Shown: piece after piece, positions 14,490-23,191 of the stretch
Numbering within the stretch: position 1 is the first letter of the stretch
Layout: each line of letters opens with the position of its first letter
NCBI GenBank assembly: GCA_937891085.1
Contig: CALAEY010000037.1
Location: forward strand, 1 to 25,704
Source of the DNA: an uncultured Prevotellaceae bacterium
GTDB taxonomy: Bacteria; Bacteroidota; Bacteroidia; Bacteroidales; Bacteroidaceae
DNA length: 25,704 nt
Direction of reading: 5' to 3'
Position numbers and translations under genes: made by a program
Notes under the pieces: model-generated
Databases searched by the model: none
Told to the model about the DNA's origin: nothing
Seen by the model: the letters and a program-made list of their open reading frames with translations, nothing else

Positions 14490-16295
14490 TTATTCCTGAT
14501 ACATTTTATCTATTAGTTCCTTATAGTTCTGCTCCACGATATTCCTACGCAGCTTCAGCGTGTTGGTCAGCTCGCCGCGTTCCATGCTGAATGGTTCTGG
14601 CAGCAGGGTGAAGCGCTTGATGCGCTCATAGTTGGCAAATTGCTGCTGCAGGGTGTCCATGCGTGTCTGGAACAGTTCCTTGATCTCCGGATTGAGCAGC
14701 AGCTCATCCATGCCGCCATAGCGGATGCCTTTGCTCTGTGCATAGGCTCCCACAGCCTTGTAGTTAGGCACGATGAGGGCAGAGACGAACTTATATCTAT
14801 CGGCTATCACGGCCACTTGCTCGAAGTATTGGTCAACGGCCAACTTAGTCTCAATGGCTTGCGGACTGATATATTTTCCGTTGGACGTCTTGAAGAGGTC
14901 CTTCAGGCGCTCCTTGAGGAACAAGGTGCGACCTTCCAGATAGCCAGAGTCCCCCGTATGGAACCAGCCCTCCTTGTCGATAGCCTTGGCGGTAGCCTCG
15001 GTCTTGTGGTAGTAGCCAGTGGTGATGGTCTTTCCACGCAGCAGAATCTCGCTGTTTTCTCCGATCTTCACTTCAAGGTCGGGCATCACCTCACCCACAG
15101 AGCCTATCACAAATTCCTTCACAGGGAAGCAAGACACCGTAGCGGTGCTCTCCGTAAGGCCATAGCCCACCATCATGTTGATGCCGCAGGCATGGGTGAA
15201 CTCGCAAACCTCATCAGATACAGCAGCACCAGCCGTAGGGAAGAACTTACCATTCTCCACACCTACCACCCTACGCAGGGTAGAGAGTATGGTGCTGTCG
15301 AAGAACTTGTACTTCAGCTTCAGCCATGTTGGCGGTTCCTTGCCCTTGCTCAGATAGTCCACATTGTAGGCCTTGCCCACCTTGAGGGCATTGAGCATCA
15401 GCGCTTTCTTCACACCGCTTTCCTTGGCAATCTTCTGCTGCACGGCAATGTAGACCTTCTCCCAGAAACGAGGCACGCTGCACATATAGTTGGGACGCAC
15501 CTCTCGGATAGTCTTCTGTATATCGGCAGGGCGCAGATTGATGCAGATCTGGATGCCCTCATTGATGCAGACGTAGCACCAACCGCGCTCGAAGACATGC
15601 GTCAGCGGCAGGAAGTTCATAGAAACGTCTTGGTCGCTCATCACATAGAGACGCTCGTGGTGTGTGCGCATGGCTTCTTGCCAATTATAGTGATGCAGCA
15701 TCACGCCCTTCGGTTCTCCGGTAGTGCCAGAGGTATAGAGAATATTACTCAGATCGTCGAACGAAGCCCTGGCTGTGCGTGCCTCCACGACCTCGTTGTA
15801 TGGCAGTCCTTCACCGCGCTTCATGAACTCATCGAAGTAGATGGAGTTCTTGTCGCGTGGGTCTTTCACCACCGTAGGGTCATAGATCACGATTTGCTCC
15901 AGCGTGTGGCAATAGCCTTGCACCGAGATGGCGGCATCATACTGGAACTGCTCCCCTACGAACAAAATGCGCAGGTGGGCATCGTTGATGATATAGCGAG
16001 CCTGCTCCGGCGAACTGGTAGCATAGAGTGGAATCGTCACTGCCCTATTGGCAAAGCACGCGAAGTCCACAAAGAAACTCTCTGGTTTATTCTGAGAAAA
16101 AATACCTACATTCTCAAACTCTTTCACGCCGAAGGCAACCAAGGCACTGGCGGCTTGACGCACGTTATCGGAGAACTGCCTCCAAGTGATAGGCACCCAT
16201 TGTTCTTTGGAGTAATCCCTGTACTTCAGGGCTACTTTATCTCCATACTTTTCAGCCTGACGATGGATCAATACAGATAAATGATGAATAGTCAT
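14490..16295 (-). CDS. Long-chain acyl-CoA synthetase (AMP-binding, FadD-like)
   Basis: Encodes 601 aa. It activates fatty acids to acyl-CoA via an acyl-AMP. The phosphate-binding loop YTSGTTGEPKG is at 187-197. Downstream are FLPLTHVFERGW, MMVGYGLTESTATVSCFP, the Asp-containing HTGDSGYLEGR and the hinge-type KDLFKTSNGKYISP, all in usual order and at full length. The ATG at 16295 is chosen because the longer frame to 16325 begins inside the -7 box. There is no signal peptide, so the enzyme is cytoplasmic or membrane-associated. It heads the operon with prfB, the 47-aa peptide, CYTH and MgtC-like genes, and is likely the most highly transcribed of them. Chain-length preference cannot be read from sequence. 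Confidence 0.92.
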   Translation of the reverse strand: MTIHHLSVLIHRQAEKYGDKVALKYRDYSKEQWVPITWRQFSDNVRQAASALVAFGVKEFENVGIFSQNKPESFFVDFACFANRAVTIPLYATSSPEQARYIINDAHLRILFVGEQFQYDAAISVQGYCHTLEQIVIYDPTVVKDPRDKNSIYFDEFMKRGEGLPYNEVVEARTARASFDDLSNILYTSGTTGEPKGVMLHHYNWQEAMRTHHERLYVMSDQDVSMNFLPLTHVFERGWCYVCINEGIQICINLRPADIQKTIREVRPNYMCSVPRFWEKVYIAVQQKIAKESGVKKALMLNALKVGKAYNVDYLSKGKEPPTWLKLKYKFFDSTILSTLRRVVGVENGKFFPTAGAAVSDEVCEFTHACGINMMVGYGLTESTATVSCFPVKEFVIGSVGEVMPDLEVKIGENSEILLRGKTITTGYYHKTEATAKAIDKEGWFHTGDSGYLEGRTLFLKERLKDLFKTSNGKYISPQAIETKLAVDQYFEQVAVIADRYKFVSALIVPNYKAVGAYAQSKGIRYGGMDELLLNPEIKELFQTRMDTLQQQFANYERIKRFTLLPEPFSMERGELTNTLKLRRNIVEQNYKELIDKMYQE

Positions 16296-16322
16296 AATCT
16301 TACTTTTTTTAGTTAGGCAGTT

Positions 16323-16353
16323 CAAAGGTACTTCTTTCTAATCAAATATCAAA
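16323..16353 (-). promoter_or_regulatory. Promoter of the acyl-CoA synthetase operon
   Basis: On the minus strand TTTG (16353-16350), a 19-bp spacer and TACCTTTG (16330-16323) fit the consensus fully. The leader to the ATG at 16295 would be about 22 nt. Confidence 0.8.
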
Positions 16354-16435
16354 CTTTCAGCCGCATTTTCTTCCCTTTTGCCCTTGTTTTGCACTCTAGT
16401 TAGGAAAGTTTTTTTAGCAAGTTGCACAATTCTAT

Positions 16436-16443
16436 TATCTTTT
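16436..16443 (+). promoter_or_regulatory. Weak -7 box of the M20 gene
   Basis: TATCTTTT differs from TAnnTTTG only in the last base and lies 29 bp before the ATG at 16473. A T-rich stretch lies about 18 bp upstream, but there is no clear TTTG. Confidence 0.4.
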
Positions 16444-16472
16444 TCCTTAATTTCGCAGGACGAAACACTATT

Positions 16473-17546
16473 ATGCGTATGAACGAGCAGGTTGTAAACA
16501 TGGCCCATGAGGCCGTAGGATTATTGAGAAAACTTATCGCCATCCCTTCCATCAGCAGGGAGGAGGATAAGGCAGCCGACTATGTGCAGCTGTATCTGGA
16601 GGAGAAGGGGATGCAGACAGGCCGAAAGGGCAACAATGTGTGGTGCCTCAGTCCTGGCTTTTCTTCCCAGAAGCCTACGCTGCTGCTCAATTCTCACATT
16701 GATACGGTGAAGCCCGTCAGCGGTTGGACACGCCCGCCATTCAGTCCTACCATCGAAGATGGGAAACTCTACGGCCTGGGGAGCAACGATGCGGGTGCCA
16801 GCCTGGTGAGCTTGATGCAGGTATTCCTGAAACTCTGTCAGACATCACAGGCATACAACCTGATTTACCTGGCTTCCTGCGAAGAGGAGGTGTCTGGCAA
16901 AGACGGCATCGAGTGCGTGCTTCCGCTCTTGCCGCCCATCGACTTTGCCATCGTGGGGGAACCGACGGAGATGCAGCCTGCCATTGCAGAGAAGGGGTTG
17001 ATGGTGCTGGATGTGACTGCTTATGGCAAATCGGGGCATGCTGCGCGTGAGGAGGGTGTCAATGCCATCTATCTGGCTATGACCGATATGGCTTGGTTTC
17101 ACGACTATCGCTTCGAGAAAGTATCGCCCTTCTTAGGACCTGTGAAGATGAGTGTGACCATGGTGAATGCAGGAACGCAGCACAATGTGGTGCCCGATAG
17201 GTGCAGCTTCGTGGTAGATATCCGGAGCAATGAGTGCTACAGCAACCAGGAGTTGTATGACCTCATCTGCCAGCATGTGTCTTCAGAGGTGAAGGCCCGC
17301 TCCTTCCGCCTGGGTTCATCGCATGTAGAGCCTACGCACCCGCTGGTGCAGCGCATCGTGGCTTTGGGACGCACGCCGTTTGGCTCTCCTACGCTGTCCG
17401 ACCAGGCTTTTATGGCATTCCCATCGCTGAAGATCGGACCGGGCAAGAGCAGCCGCAGCCATTCGGCCAATGAGTTCATCTGCCTTTCGGAGATAGAAGA
17501 GGCCATCGACCTCTACCTGCAGATACTGGATAAATCAAAGTTTTAG
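16473..17546 (+). CDS. M20-family metallo-deacetylase, acetyl/succinylornithine deacylase-like
   Basis: Encodes 357 aa from the ATG at 16473 (or 16479). The extension to the TTG at 16422 would begin upstream of the -7 box and is rejected. Zinc ligands and catalytic residues are visible: H75 and D77 in LLLNSHIDTVKP, D106 in GLGSNDAGAS, E137-E139 in SCEEEVSGK, E163 in VGEPT and H330 in SRSHSANEF. A dimerisation domain with GKSGHAAREEGVNAI lies between. The sequence most resembles the Bacteroidetes enzyme annotated as acetylornithine deacetylase, which may act on N-succinyl rather than N-acetyl substrates in arginine synthesis; a different amidohydrolase role remains possible. Its 3' end overlaps that of the convergent EnvC-like gene by 12 bp. 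Confidence 0.8.
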   Translation: MRMNEQVVNMAHEAVGLLRKLIAIPSISREEDKAADYVQLYLEEKGMQTGRKGNNVWCLSPGFSSQKPTLLLNSHIDTVKPVSGWTRPPFSPTIEDGKLYGLGSNDAGASLVSLMQVFLKLCQTSQAYNLIYLASCEEEVSGKDGIECVLPLLPPIDFAIVGEPTEMQPAIAEKGLMVLDVTAYGKSGHAAREEGVNAIYLAMTDMAWFHDYRFEKVSPFLGPVKMSVTMVNAGTQHNVVPDRCSFVVDIRSNECYSNQELYDLICQHVSSEVKARSFRLGSSHVEPTHPLVQRIVALGRTPFGSPTLSDQAFMAFPSLKIGPGKSSRSHSANEFICLSEIEEAIDLYLQILDKSKF

Positions 17547-18878
17547 CCAACGCTCAGGATTGAGCTTGTCGCGCTCCTTGCGCAGCTGGAAGTGCAAGAC
17601 GGTGCGATTGTCGTTGGAGGGGTCTGTGAAGACCGTTCCCAGTTCTTGGCGTGTGGTCACGTCATCGCCTTGCTTCACATTGGTGGAGGAGAGGTTGCAA
17701 TACACCGAGATGTACTGCCCGTGGCGCACCAGCACATTGAAGAGTCCGTTGAGTTGGAAGATGGCTGCCACCTTTCCGTTGAACACAGCGCGTGCCTTGG
17801 CCCCTTGCTTACCTTGCAAGTCAATGCCTTTATTGTCGAGGGTCACGTTCTTCATACCCTGCACATTGTATTGCCCGAAGTGGCTCACTACGATGTAGGA
17901 CGTAGAGATCGGTGCAGGCAGTTTGCCACGGTTTTGTTCAAAGTTGGCCGACAATGCCTTGTCGGAGGTGTTGGATGCCGTGGTGCTTGGCGTAGCAGCG
18001 GCAGTGGTAGTGGCAGGTTTCGCGGTGCTTGCAGCCGGTTTGGCGGTAGTTGTAGCCGCAGCGGTCTTGTTTTCCGTGCGCTTGGCTGCTTCCGCCTTTT
18101 TCTTGGCCTCGGCTTCCCTGCGGGCTTCTTCCTCTGCCTGCTTGCGGGCTTTTTCCACCTCGGCAGCTACGAGCTTGTCGATCTCGGCATTCAGCTTATT
18201 GGCTTCTGCCTGCTTCTTCTTTATTTCATCTTGGAGCCCCTTCTGTTTTTTCTGCAACTCGCTCACCAAGGCCCGTTGCTGACGCTGCTGCACCTCCAGA
18301 GCCGAGCGCTCAGCTTCGCGTTGCTGCAGCAAGTCGGTCTTCGAGGCCCTCACCTCCTCCAGCTCTCTGCGCTTGGCACTGATGTCTTGCTGTTGCTGCT
18401 GCATGAGCAGTCCCTGCTCCTTTTGGTAGGTGGCATATTCACGCACATACCTCAGACGACGCAGGGTCTGTGAGAAAGACTTGGCAGAGAAGATAAACAT
18501 GAGCTTCTGCTGTATGGAGCCGTGGCGCTGCAAGTAGCGCAGCGAGGCCACATAGTCGTCTTTCTGTGCCAGTAAGTCCGACTGCAGACGCACCAATTGG
18601 GCTTCCACGAGATTCATCTCGGCATCTATCTGCACCATGTCACTGGTCAGGGTGTCTATGTATTTACGCCGTTCATCAATCTGTCCCATCAAGACATTCA
18701 GACTGTTCAGTTGGCTTCCCACGTCTTTCTTGGTGGTATTGAGCAGCGACTGCGTTTCCTCGATTTGCTGCTTCAGTTGCCCCTGCCTACTTTGTAGGTC
18801 TTTGATGCGCTTATTGGTCTGTGCTCCGAGGGGAGCCAGACACAGCAGTAGGCAGAGTAGAAGCAGCAGGCGTTTCAT
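17535..18878 (-). CDS. EnvC-like murein hydrolase activator (degenerate LytM)
   Basis: Encodes 447 aa. A signal peptide (1-20, ending LGAQ) is followed by long coiled coils (21-265), an Ala/Thr/Lys-rich linker (270-310) and a C-terminal LytM/M23 domain (320-447). Zinc-site residues are partly lost: the first His is Asn349 (NKGID), Asp353 is kept, the HLS-type His is Asn395 (YCNLS), and the first His of HxH is Val427 while His429 is kept (VLHFQ). This is the state of EnvC and NlpD, which do not cut murein but activate amidases in septum splitting. So it should be a periplasmic activator. The ATGA overlap with the upstream DUF4292 gene shows coupled translation. It is last in the dut-TPR-DUF4292-EnvC cluster common in Bacteroidales. 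Confidence 0.88.
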   Translation of the reverse strand: MKRLLLLLCLLLCLAPLGAQTNKRIKDLQSRQGQLKQQIEETQSLLNTTKKDVGSQLNSLNVLMGQIDERRKYIDTLTSDMVQIDAEMNLVEAQLVRLQSDLLAQKDDYVASLRYLQRHGSIQQKLMFIFSAKSFSQTLRRLRYVREYATYQKEQGLLMQQQQQDISAKRRELEEVRASKTDLLQQREAERSALEVQQRQQRALVSELQKKQKGLQDEIKKKQAEANKLNAEIDKLVAAEVEKARKQAEEEARREAEAKKKAEAAKRTENKTAAATTTAKPAASTAKPATTTAAATPSTTASNTSDKALSANFEQNRGKLPAPISTSYIVVSHFGQYNVQGMKNVTLDNKGIDLQGKQGAKARAVFNGKVAAIFQLNGLFNVLVRHGQYISVYCNLSSTNVKQGDDVTTRQELGTVFTDPSNDNRTVLHFQLRKERDKLNPERWLKL

Positions 18879-19459
18879 AGGCTCAGAAGGAATTGAAGTA
18901 GTTCGTCAAGGGTCACTTGATCGTAACGCGATGAGAGCGTGGTGGGTTTCACGTTGTTCTCATCAGTAGAAAAATCCGATAGTTCCACCTGTGCCTTTTG
19001 GAGCTTGGCCAGTCCGAATTCCTCGCCCGAGATGCTCTTCTTTCCATTTGGAGTAGAAGCTTCGTAAATCAATTCTTCCAGATGGTTGTAGGTCCAGCGC
19101 CGTGGCAGTCGGTCCTTCAGTTCTTCCTTCGTGGTGCGCACATACCGATGGTTGATGCGGTCAACCAAGAGGATATTCTCAGGCGTGACCTCGATGCGGG
19201 CCACTTCCGTACGCAGGATAGGCATCAGGAACGATACCTGTACGATTTCGTTCTTCTTCAGCTTCATGGTGCCGTTTACGGAGTAGGTAGCATCACCGTG
19301 GGGGATGGTCACCTGCACCTTCGATGAGAGGTAGGCACTCTCCTCGCTGTTGACGCCCACCGCCTGTTTGGAGGTCTTACACCCCGTAAGACCTGCCATC
19401 AGCAGGCACAGCAGCAGGCAGATGCCGTAGGTTCGTCTGATAGTCTGTCTATTCCACAT
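18875..19459 (-). CDS. DUF4292 lipoprotein
   Basis: Encodes 194 aa. The signal peptide ends in the lipobox L-T-G-C with Cys27, so it is a lipoprotein, likely facing the periplasm. The mature part has beta-rich stretches (AYLSSKVQVTIPHG, SVNGTMKLKKNEIVQVSFLMPI, EVARIEVTPENILLVDRINHRYV) that recall the LolA/LolB-like fold, and it matches DUF4292. A role in lipid or lipoprotein handling is only a fold-based guess. It overlaps the TPR gene by 11 bp at its start and the EnvC-like gene by 4 bp at its end. Confidence 0.78.
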   Translation of the reverse strand: MWNRQTIRRTYGICLLLCLLMAGLTGCKTSKQAVGVNSEESAYLSSKVQVTIPHGDATYSVNGTMKLKKNEIVQVSFLMPILRTEVARIEVTPENILLVDRINHRYVRTTKEELKDRLPRRWTYNHLEELIYEASTPNGKKSISGEEFGLAKLQKAQVELSDFSTDENNVKPTTLSSRYDQVTLDELLQFLLSL

Positions 19460-21155
19460 AGCGTTTCTGGTTGATTTTCTGTTTTAGCTTGGCGGAGTCG
19501 CTGCCCAGCTCCAAGGCTTGTTTCCAGTACTCCAGGGCGGCAGCGGTCTCACCCGACTTATAGTAAATATCTCCGCAGTGCTCCACCACATCGGCGCTCT
19601 TGTCGCCCTCGGCGTTCATGGCCATGTCTATGTAGAGTTTCGCCTGCGTATAGTTGCCCTTCACGAAGAGTATCCAGGCATAGGTATCCAGGTAGGTGCC
19701 GTTCTCAGGTTCTGCCTTCACGGTCTTGTAGCTCATCTCCTCGGCCTTGTCGAGGTCGCGCTTCTCGAGCGACAGGTAGTAGGCGTAGTTGTTCAGCGCA
19801 CTGATGTTGTTGCCATAGGCCTCTATGGCTTTCTCATAGGCTTGATAGGCCTCCGTCAACTTACCCTGCGTGTGGTAGGTGTCGCCCATCATGGCGTAGA
19901 AGTCGGACACCACCTCCTTGGTGCTGTTCTCATTGACGTGCTCCAGTGCCTGCGTGCATATGCGCAGCACGTCGTCATGCCGCTGCTCGTGGGCGTAGGC
20001 GATGGAGAGGTAAAAGTAGAATTCCAAGGCTTCCGGACTGGCTTCCACGCCTGCTTCGCACAGGTTGATGATCTCGCCGTAGTCTTCTTCACGTATGGCA
20101 TCCTGCAGCAGTATCATGCGCCCGCCGCTGTTGGTGGGGTCTATCTGCAGCAGTTTGCGCAGCACGGGATTGGCTTCCTGCTCCATGTTCTTCGCTATGA
20201 GGTACTGCGCATAGAGCATGGTGAGGTCGGCATTCTCGGTGTCTTGCTCCAAGATGCGGTCAAAGCGGCGGATGATCTGCGTACTGTCACGCTCCTCTTG
20301 CTCCACCTGCACGATGAGTCGGCGCATCACGTTGGTCTTCACGGCATCTTCCACCTTTCGGTTCAGCAGCAGGGAGTCCAAGGTCTGCTCATAGAGGGCT
20401 TTCTTATCGGTGAGCTCGTAATATGAGGCCAGCGAATAGAGAGCATTGGCATTGTCGGGCTCCTTCTTCAGCACATCCTGATAGATGTCGTAGGCTTTCT
20501 CCTGCTTTCCGGTCTGTAGGTAGGCATCACCCAACGCCACTTGGTAGCGCAGCTCATTGGGGTATTCCTTGACCAGCCCTTCCAGTTCCTTGAAGGCGCG
20601 TTTCTCATCGTTCATCTCGCGATAGATGCGGTATTTCTCCATGGTGAGGGCTTCACTTTTACCACGTTTCTGCTCCAACGTGTTCAGCACCTCTATCACC
20701 TTGTCGTAGTTCTCGGTGCGGGCATAGAGCGACTCCAGCGTATAGAGGAGTTCGATGTGTGAAGGGAAGTGCTCCGCCATCTGCTCTATCAGTTCCAAGG
20801 CCTTGCCTTCCTGCCCTTGCTGCAGGTAGAGGTTGGCCAGCCCCTGCCCATACCAATAGTTGTCTGGGCCATACTTCACCGCCTTCTCCAGCGCCTCCAT
20901 GCCCTTGGGGGTCTGCCCCAGCATCAGGTAGTATTGTGAAAGCTCGTAGTAGGCGGCAGCCGATGTGGGGTTGATGGCGAGGCAATGCTCCAGCATCAGA
21001 TAGGCGTTGGCATAGTCTTGCCTCAGCTTACTGTTCACCGACTCCATATAGTAGTAGTCGAAGCGCCGCTGCTCTGCCTCCGAGAGATCCGTCTGTGCCT
21101 GCAGTGGCAGCACGGACAGCATTCCAAGCAATATTAGTAAGAAACTTTGTTTCAA
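19449..21155 (-). CDS. Secreted TPR-repeat protein
   Basis: Encodes 568 aa. The start is TTG at 21155: it gives a full signal peptide (MKQSFLLILLGMLSVLPLQAQ), a stop codon lies directly upstream in frame, and the next Met (residue 12) would destroy the signal. The mature protein is about a dozen TPR units, e.g. AAAYYELSQYYLMLGQTPKGMEALEKA, NANALYSLASYYELTDK and ISALNNYAYYLSLEKRDLDKAEEM. It is probably a periplasmic scaffold. The TTG lies at the edge of the AT-rich inverted element 21153-21297, which may have replaced an original ATG. The gene precedes DUF4292 with 11 bp overlap and follows dut after 194 bp. No specific partner can be named. Confidence 0.85.
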   Translation of the reverse strand: MKQSFLLILLGMLSVLPLQAQTDLSEAEQRRFDYYYMESVNSKLRQDYANAYLMLEHCLAINPTSAAAYYELSQYYLMLGQTPKGMEALEKAVKYGPDNYWYGQGLANLYLQQGQEGKALELIEQMAEHFPSHIELLYTLESLYARTENYDKVIEVLNTLEQKRGKSEALTMEKYRIYREMNDEKRAFKELEGLVKEYPNELRYQVALGDAYLQTGKQEKAYDIYQDVLKKEPDNANALYSLASYYELTDKKALYEQTLDSLLLNRKVEDAVKTNVMRRLIVQVEQEERDSTQIIRRFDRILEQDTENADLTMLYAQYLIAKNMEQEANPVLRKLLQIDPTNSGGRMILLQDAIREEDYGEIINLCEAGVEASPEALEFYFYLSIAYAHEQRHDDVLRICTQALEHVNENSTKEVVSDFYAMMGDTYHTQGKLTEAYQAYEKAIEAYGNNISALNNYAYYLSLEKRDLDKAEEMSYKTVKAEPENGTYLDTYAWILFVKGNYTQAKLYIDMAMNAEGDKSADVVEHCGDIYYKSGETAAALEYWKQALELGSDSAKLKQKINQKRYVE

Positions 21156-21297
21156 TTATGAATTATGAATTATAATAATTATGAATTATCATGCAAAACC
21201 GAACGCAGAGCCAAGCTTGCTTGAGCTATGCTGAGGTACAGCCGATAATCACGGCAAAGCCGTAATTGTCAATTGTGAATTGTAATTTATAAATTAC
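21153..21297. repeat. Composite inverted element between dut and the TPR gene
   Basis: Left arm 21153-21190 repeats AATTATGAATTAT words. The core (21191-21262) is GC-richer, with a CAAGCTTG palindrome and the hairpin ACGGC-AAA-GCCGT at 21251-21263. The right arm (to 21297) repeats AATTGTGAATTGTAATTT in the opposing sense. 21298-21349 adds CTGAAAA and CCTCAATTTTCC direct repeats. The layout parallels 23192-23304 although the arm words differ. Confidence 0.55.
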
Positions 21298-21349
21298 TGA
21301 AAACTGAAAAACTGATTAATCCTCAATTTTCCTCAATCCTCAATTTTCC

Positions 21350-21784
21350 TTACTTCTTCCCCGTGTGCCCAAAGCCACCGGCACCGCGCTCCGTATCATC
21401 CAGCACCTCGACTTCCTGCCACTCTGCCTGCTCATGGCGGGCGATGACAATCTGGGCGATGCGCTCCCCGTCTTCCACCACGAAGGGCTCTGCGGAGAGA
21501 TTGATGAGAATCACACACACCTCACCGCGATAGTCGGCATCGATGGTGCCGGGTGAGTTCAGCACGGTGATGCCTTTTTTCAGTGCCAGACCACTGCGGG
21601 GGCGCACTTGTGCCTCGTAGCCTGCGGGCAGCGCCATGAAGAGTCCCGTGGGGATGAGCTTGCGCTCCAAGGGCTGCAGGGTGACGGGCTCACTAAGGTT
21701 GGCACGCAGATCCACACCTGCACTCTGCGCCGTGGCATAGGCCGGCAGCGCATGTTTCGACTTATTGATAATTTGTACCTTCAT
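21350..21784 (-). CDS. dut: dUTP diphosphatase
   Basis: Encodes 144 aa. It hydrolyses dUTP to dUMP and pyrophosphate, supplying dUMP for thymidylate and keeping uracil out of DNA. All five motifs are present: AGVDLRA (22-28), RPRSGLA (61-67), NSPGTIDADYRGEV (76-89), GERIAQIV (106-113) and the C-terminal RGAGGFGHTG (133-142). The length is that of the trimeric class. The ATG at 21784 faces the dgt gene across a 78-bp divergent spacer. A weak -7 box (TATTTTCG at 21814-21807 on the minus strand) lies upstream. It heads the TPR-DUF4292-EnvC cluster, though the repeat element may separate transcripts. Confidence 0.95.
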   Translation of the reverse strand: MKVQIINKSKHALPAYATAQSAGVDLRANLSEPVTLQPLERKLIPTGLFMALPAGYEAQVRPRSGLALKKGITVLNSPGTIDADYRGEVCVILINLSAEPFVVEDGERIAQIVIARHEQAEWQEVEVLDDTERGAGGFGHTGKK

Positions 21785-21837
21785 ACGTTCTGTTGCAATA
21801 TTTCTGCGAAAATACGGCTTTTAAAGCAAATAATTGA

Positions 21838-21845
21838 TAACTTTG
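21838..21845 (+). promoter_or_regulatory. -7 box of dgt
   Basis: TAACTTTG fits TAnnTTTG and lies 17 bp before the ATG at 21863. No good TTTG is found 19-21 bp upstream, so the -33 part is weak. The position still decides the dgt start. Confidence 0.6.
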
Positions 21846-21862
21846 CCCTAAAAATTGTGAAT

Positions 21863-23191
21863 ATGGATTGGAACAGACTCATTTCGGCCAAACGCTTCGG
21901 GTTGGAAGACATGCATCAGCCCGACTATCAGGAGAATCGTTCGGAGTTTCAGCGCGACTATGACCGCCTTATTTTCTCGGCACCATTCCGCCGCTTGCAG
22001 AATAAGACGCAGGTCTTCCCGCTGCCGGGCAGTGTATTCGTGCACAACCGTCTGACGCATAGTCTGGAGGTGTCATGCGTGGGGCGTTCGCTGGGGAATG
22101 ATGTGGCGCGTGGCATCTTGCAGCGCCGTCCGGAGCTGCGTGAAAGCTATCTGCCTGAGATCGGTTCCATCGTATCGGCAGCCTGCCTGGCGCACGATTT
22201 GGGCAATCCGCCTTTCGGACACTTCGGGGAGCGGGCGTTCTCTACGTATTTCTCTGAGGGCAAGGGTCTGGCACTGAAGGACCGACTGACGGAGGCGCAG
22301 TGGAACGACCTGACGCACTTCGAGGGCAATGCCAATGCCTTCCGCCTGCTGACGCACCAGTTCGAAGGCCGCCGCAAGGGTGGCTTCGTGCTCACCTATC
22401 CCACGCTGGCCAGCATCGTGAAGTACCCCTATTCATCCAGTGCTATACAGAAGAAATCAAAGTTCGGCTTCTTCACCACCGAGGAGGAGAGTTTTCGGAA
22501 AATTGCCGATGAATTGGGCATAAAATGCAAATCTACAGAGCCGCTAATCTATGCCCGCCACCCGCTGGTGTATCTGGTGGAGGCTGCCGACGATATCTGC
22601 TATGAAATCATGGACATAGAGGATAGTTTCAAGCTGAAATTGCTGTCACGCGAAGAGACGTTCGACCTGCTGATGGCGTTTTTCAAGGAGGAGCGCAGGG
22701 CGAAGATTCGCCAGATGCTGGATAAGGTGACCGATGAGAATGAGCAGGTGGCTTACCTGCGGGCACGTGCCATCGGTCTGCTGACGTATGAGTGCACACA
22801 GGCGTTCCTGCAGCATGAGGAGGAAATCCTTGCGGGCGAGTTTGAGGGGGAGCTGATAGAACATATCTCGGAACTGCCACGGCAGGCTTATCAGCACTGT
22901 GCAGAGCTGGCCAAGCAGAAAATCTACCGCTCACGCGACGTGGTGGATATCGAGGTGGCTGGTTTCCGCATCATCGGCACGCTGATAGACTTGATGACGG
23001 ATGCCGTGCTCTCGCCAGAGAAGGCCTATTCACAGCTTTTGATGAACCGCGTAAGCAGTCAGTACAGCATCCGCAGTGCCGACCTCTTCGAGCGCATTCT
23101 CTCCGTGCTGGATTACATCTCCGGCATGACCGATGTCTTCGCCCTGGACCTCTACCGAAAAATCAACGGCAACTCACTGTCGGCAGTGTAG
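21863..23191 (+). CDS. dgt: dGTP triphosphohydrolase
   Basis: Encodes 442 aa from the ATG at 21863. The frame stays open back to 21608, but that part runs antisense through dut and lies upstream of the -7 box. HD-domain residues are H66 (HNRLTHSLEVS), H111-D112 (AHDLGNPPFGHFGE) and the later EAADDICYEIMDIEDS. It splits dGTP (often with other dNTPs as activators) to deoxyguanosine and tripolyphosphate. The N-terminal RDYDRLIFSAPFRRLQNKTQV is the family's usual entry. Length and motif order are normal for the long Dgt class. Divergent placement from dut puts two dNTP-control enzymes side by side. Its stop directly abuts the inverted element 23192-23304. Confidence 0.93.
   Translation: MDWNRLISAKRFGLEDMHQPDYQENRSEFQRDYDRLIFSAPFRRLQNKTQVFPLPGSVFVHNRLTHSLEVSCVGRSLGNDVARGILQRRPELRESYLPEIGSIVSAACLAHDLGNPPFGHFGERAFSTYFSEGKGLALKDRLTEAQWNDLTHFEGNANAFRLLTHQFEGRRKGGFVLTYPTLASIVKYPYSSSAIQKKSKFGFFTTEEESFRKIADELGIKCKSTEPLIYARHPLVYLVEAADDICYEIMDIEDSFKLKLLSREETFDLLMAFFKEERRAKIRQMLDKVTDENEQVAYLRARAIGLLTYECTQAFLQHEEEILAGEFEGELIEHISELPRQAYQHCAELAKQKIYRSRDVVDIEVAGFRIIGTLIDLMTDAVLSPEKAYSQLLMNRVSSQYSIRSADLFERILSVLDYISGMTDVFALDLYRKINGNSLSAV

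Noticed and set aside
14640..16280. 546-aa open frame on the plus strand opposite the acyl-CoA synthetase
   Set aside because: The minus-strand frame has all AMP-binding motifs and a consensus promoter; the plus frame has neither.
21608..21862. 85-codon upstream extension of dgt
   Set aside because: It runs antisense through dut and lies mostly upstream of the TAACTTTG box; the Dgt family starts near MDWNRL.
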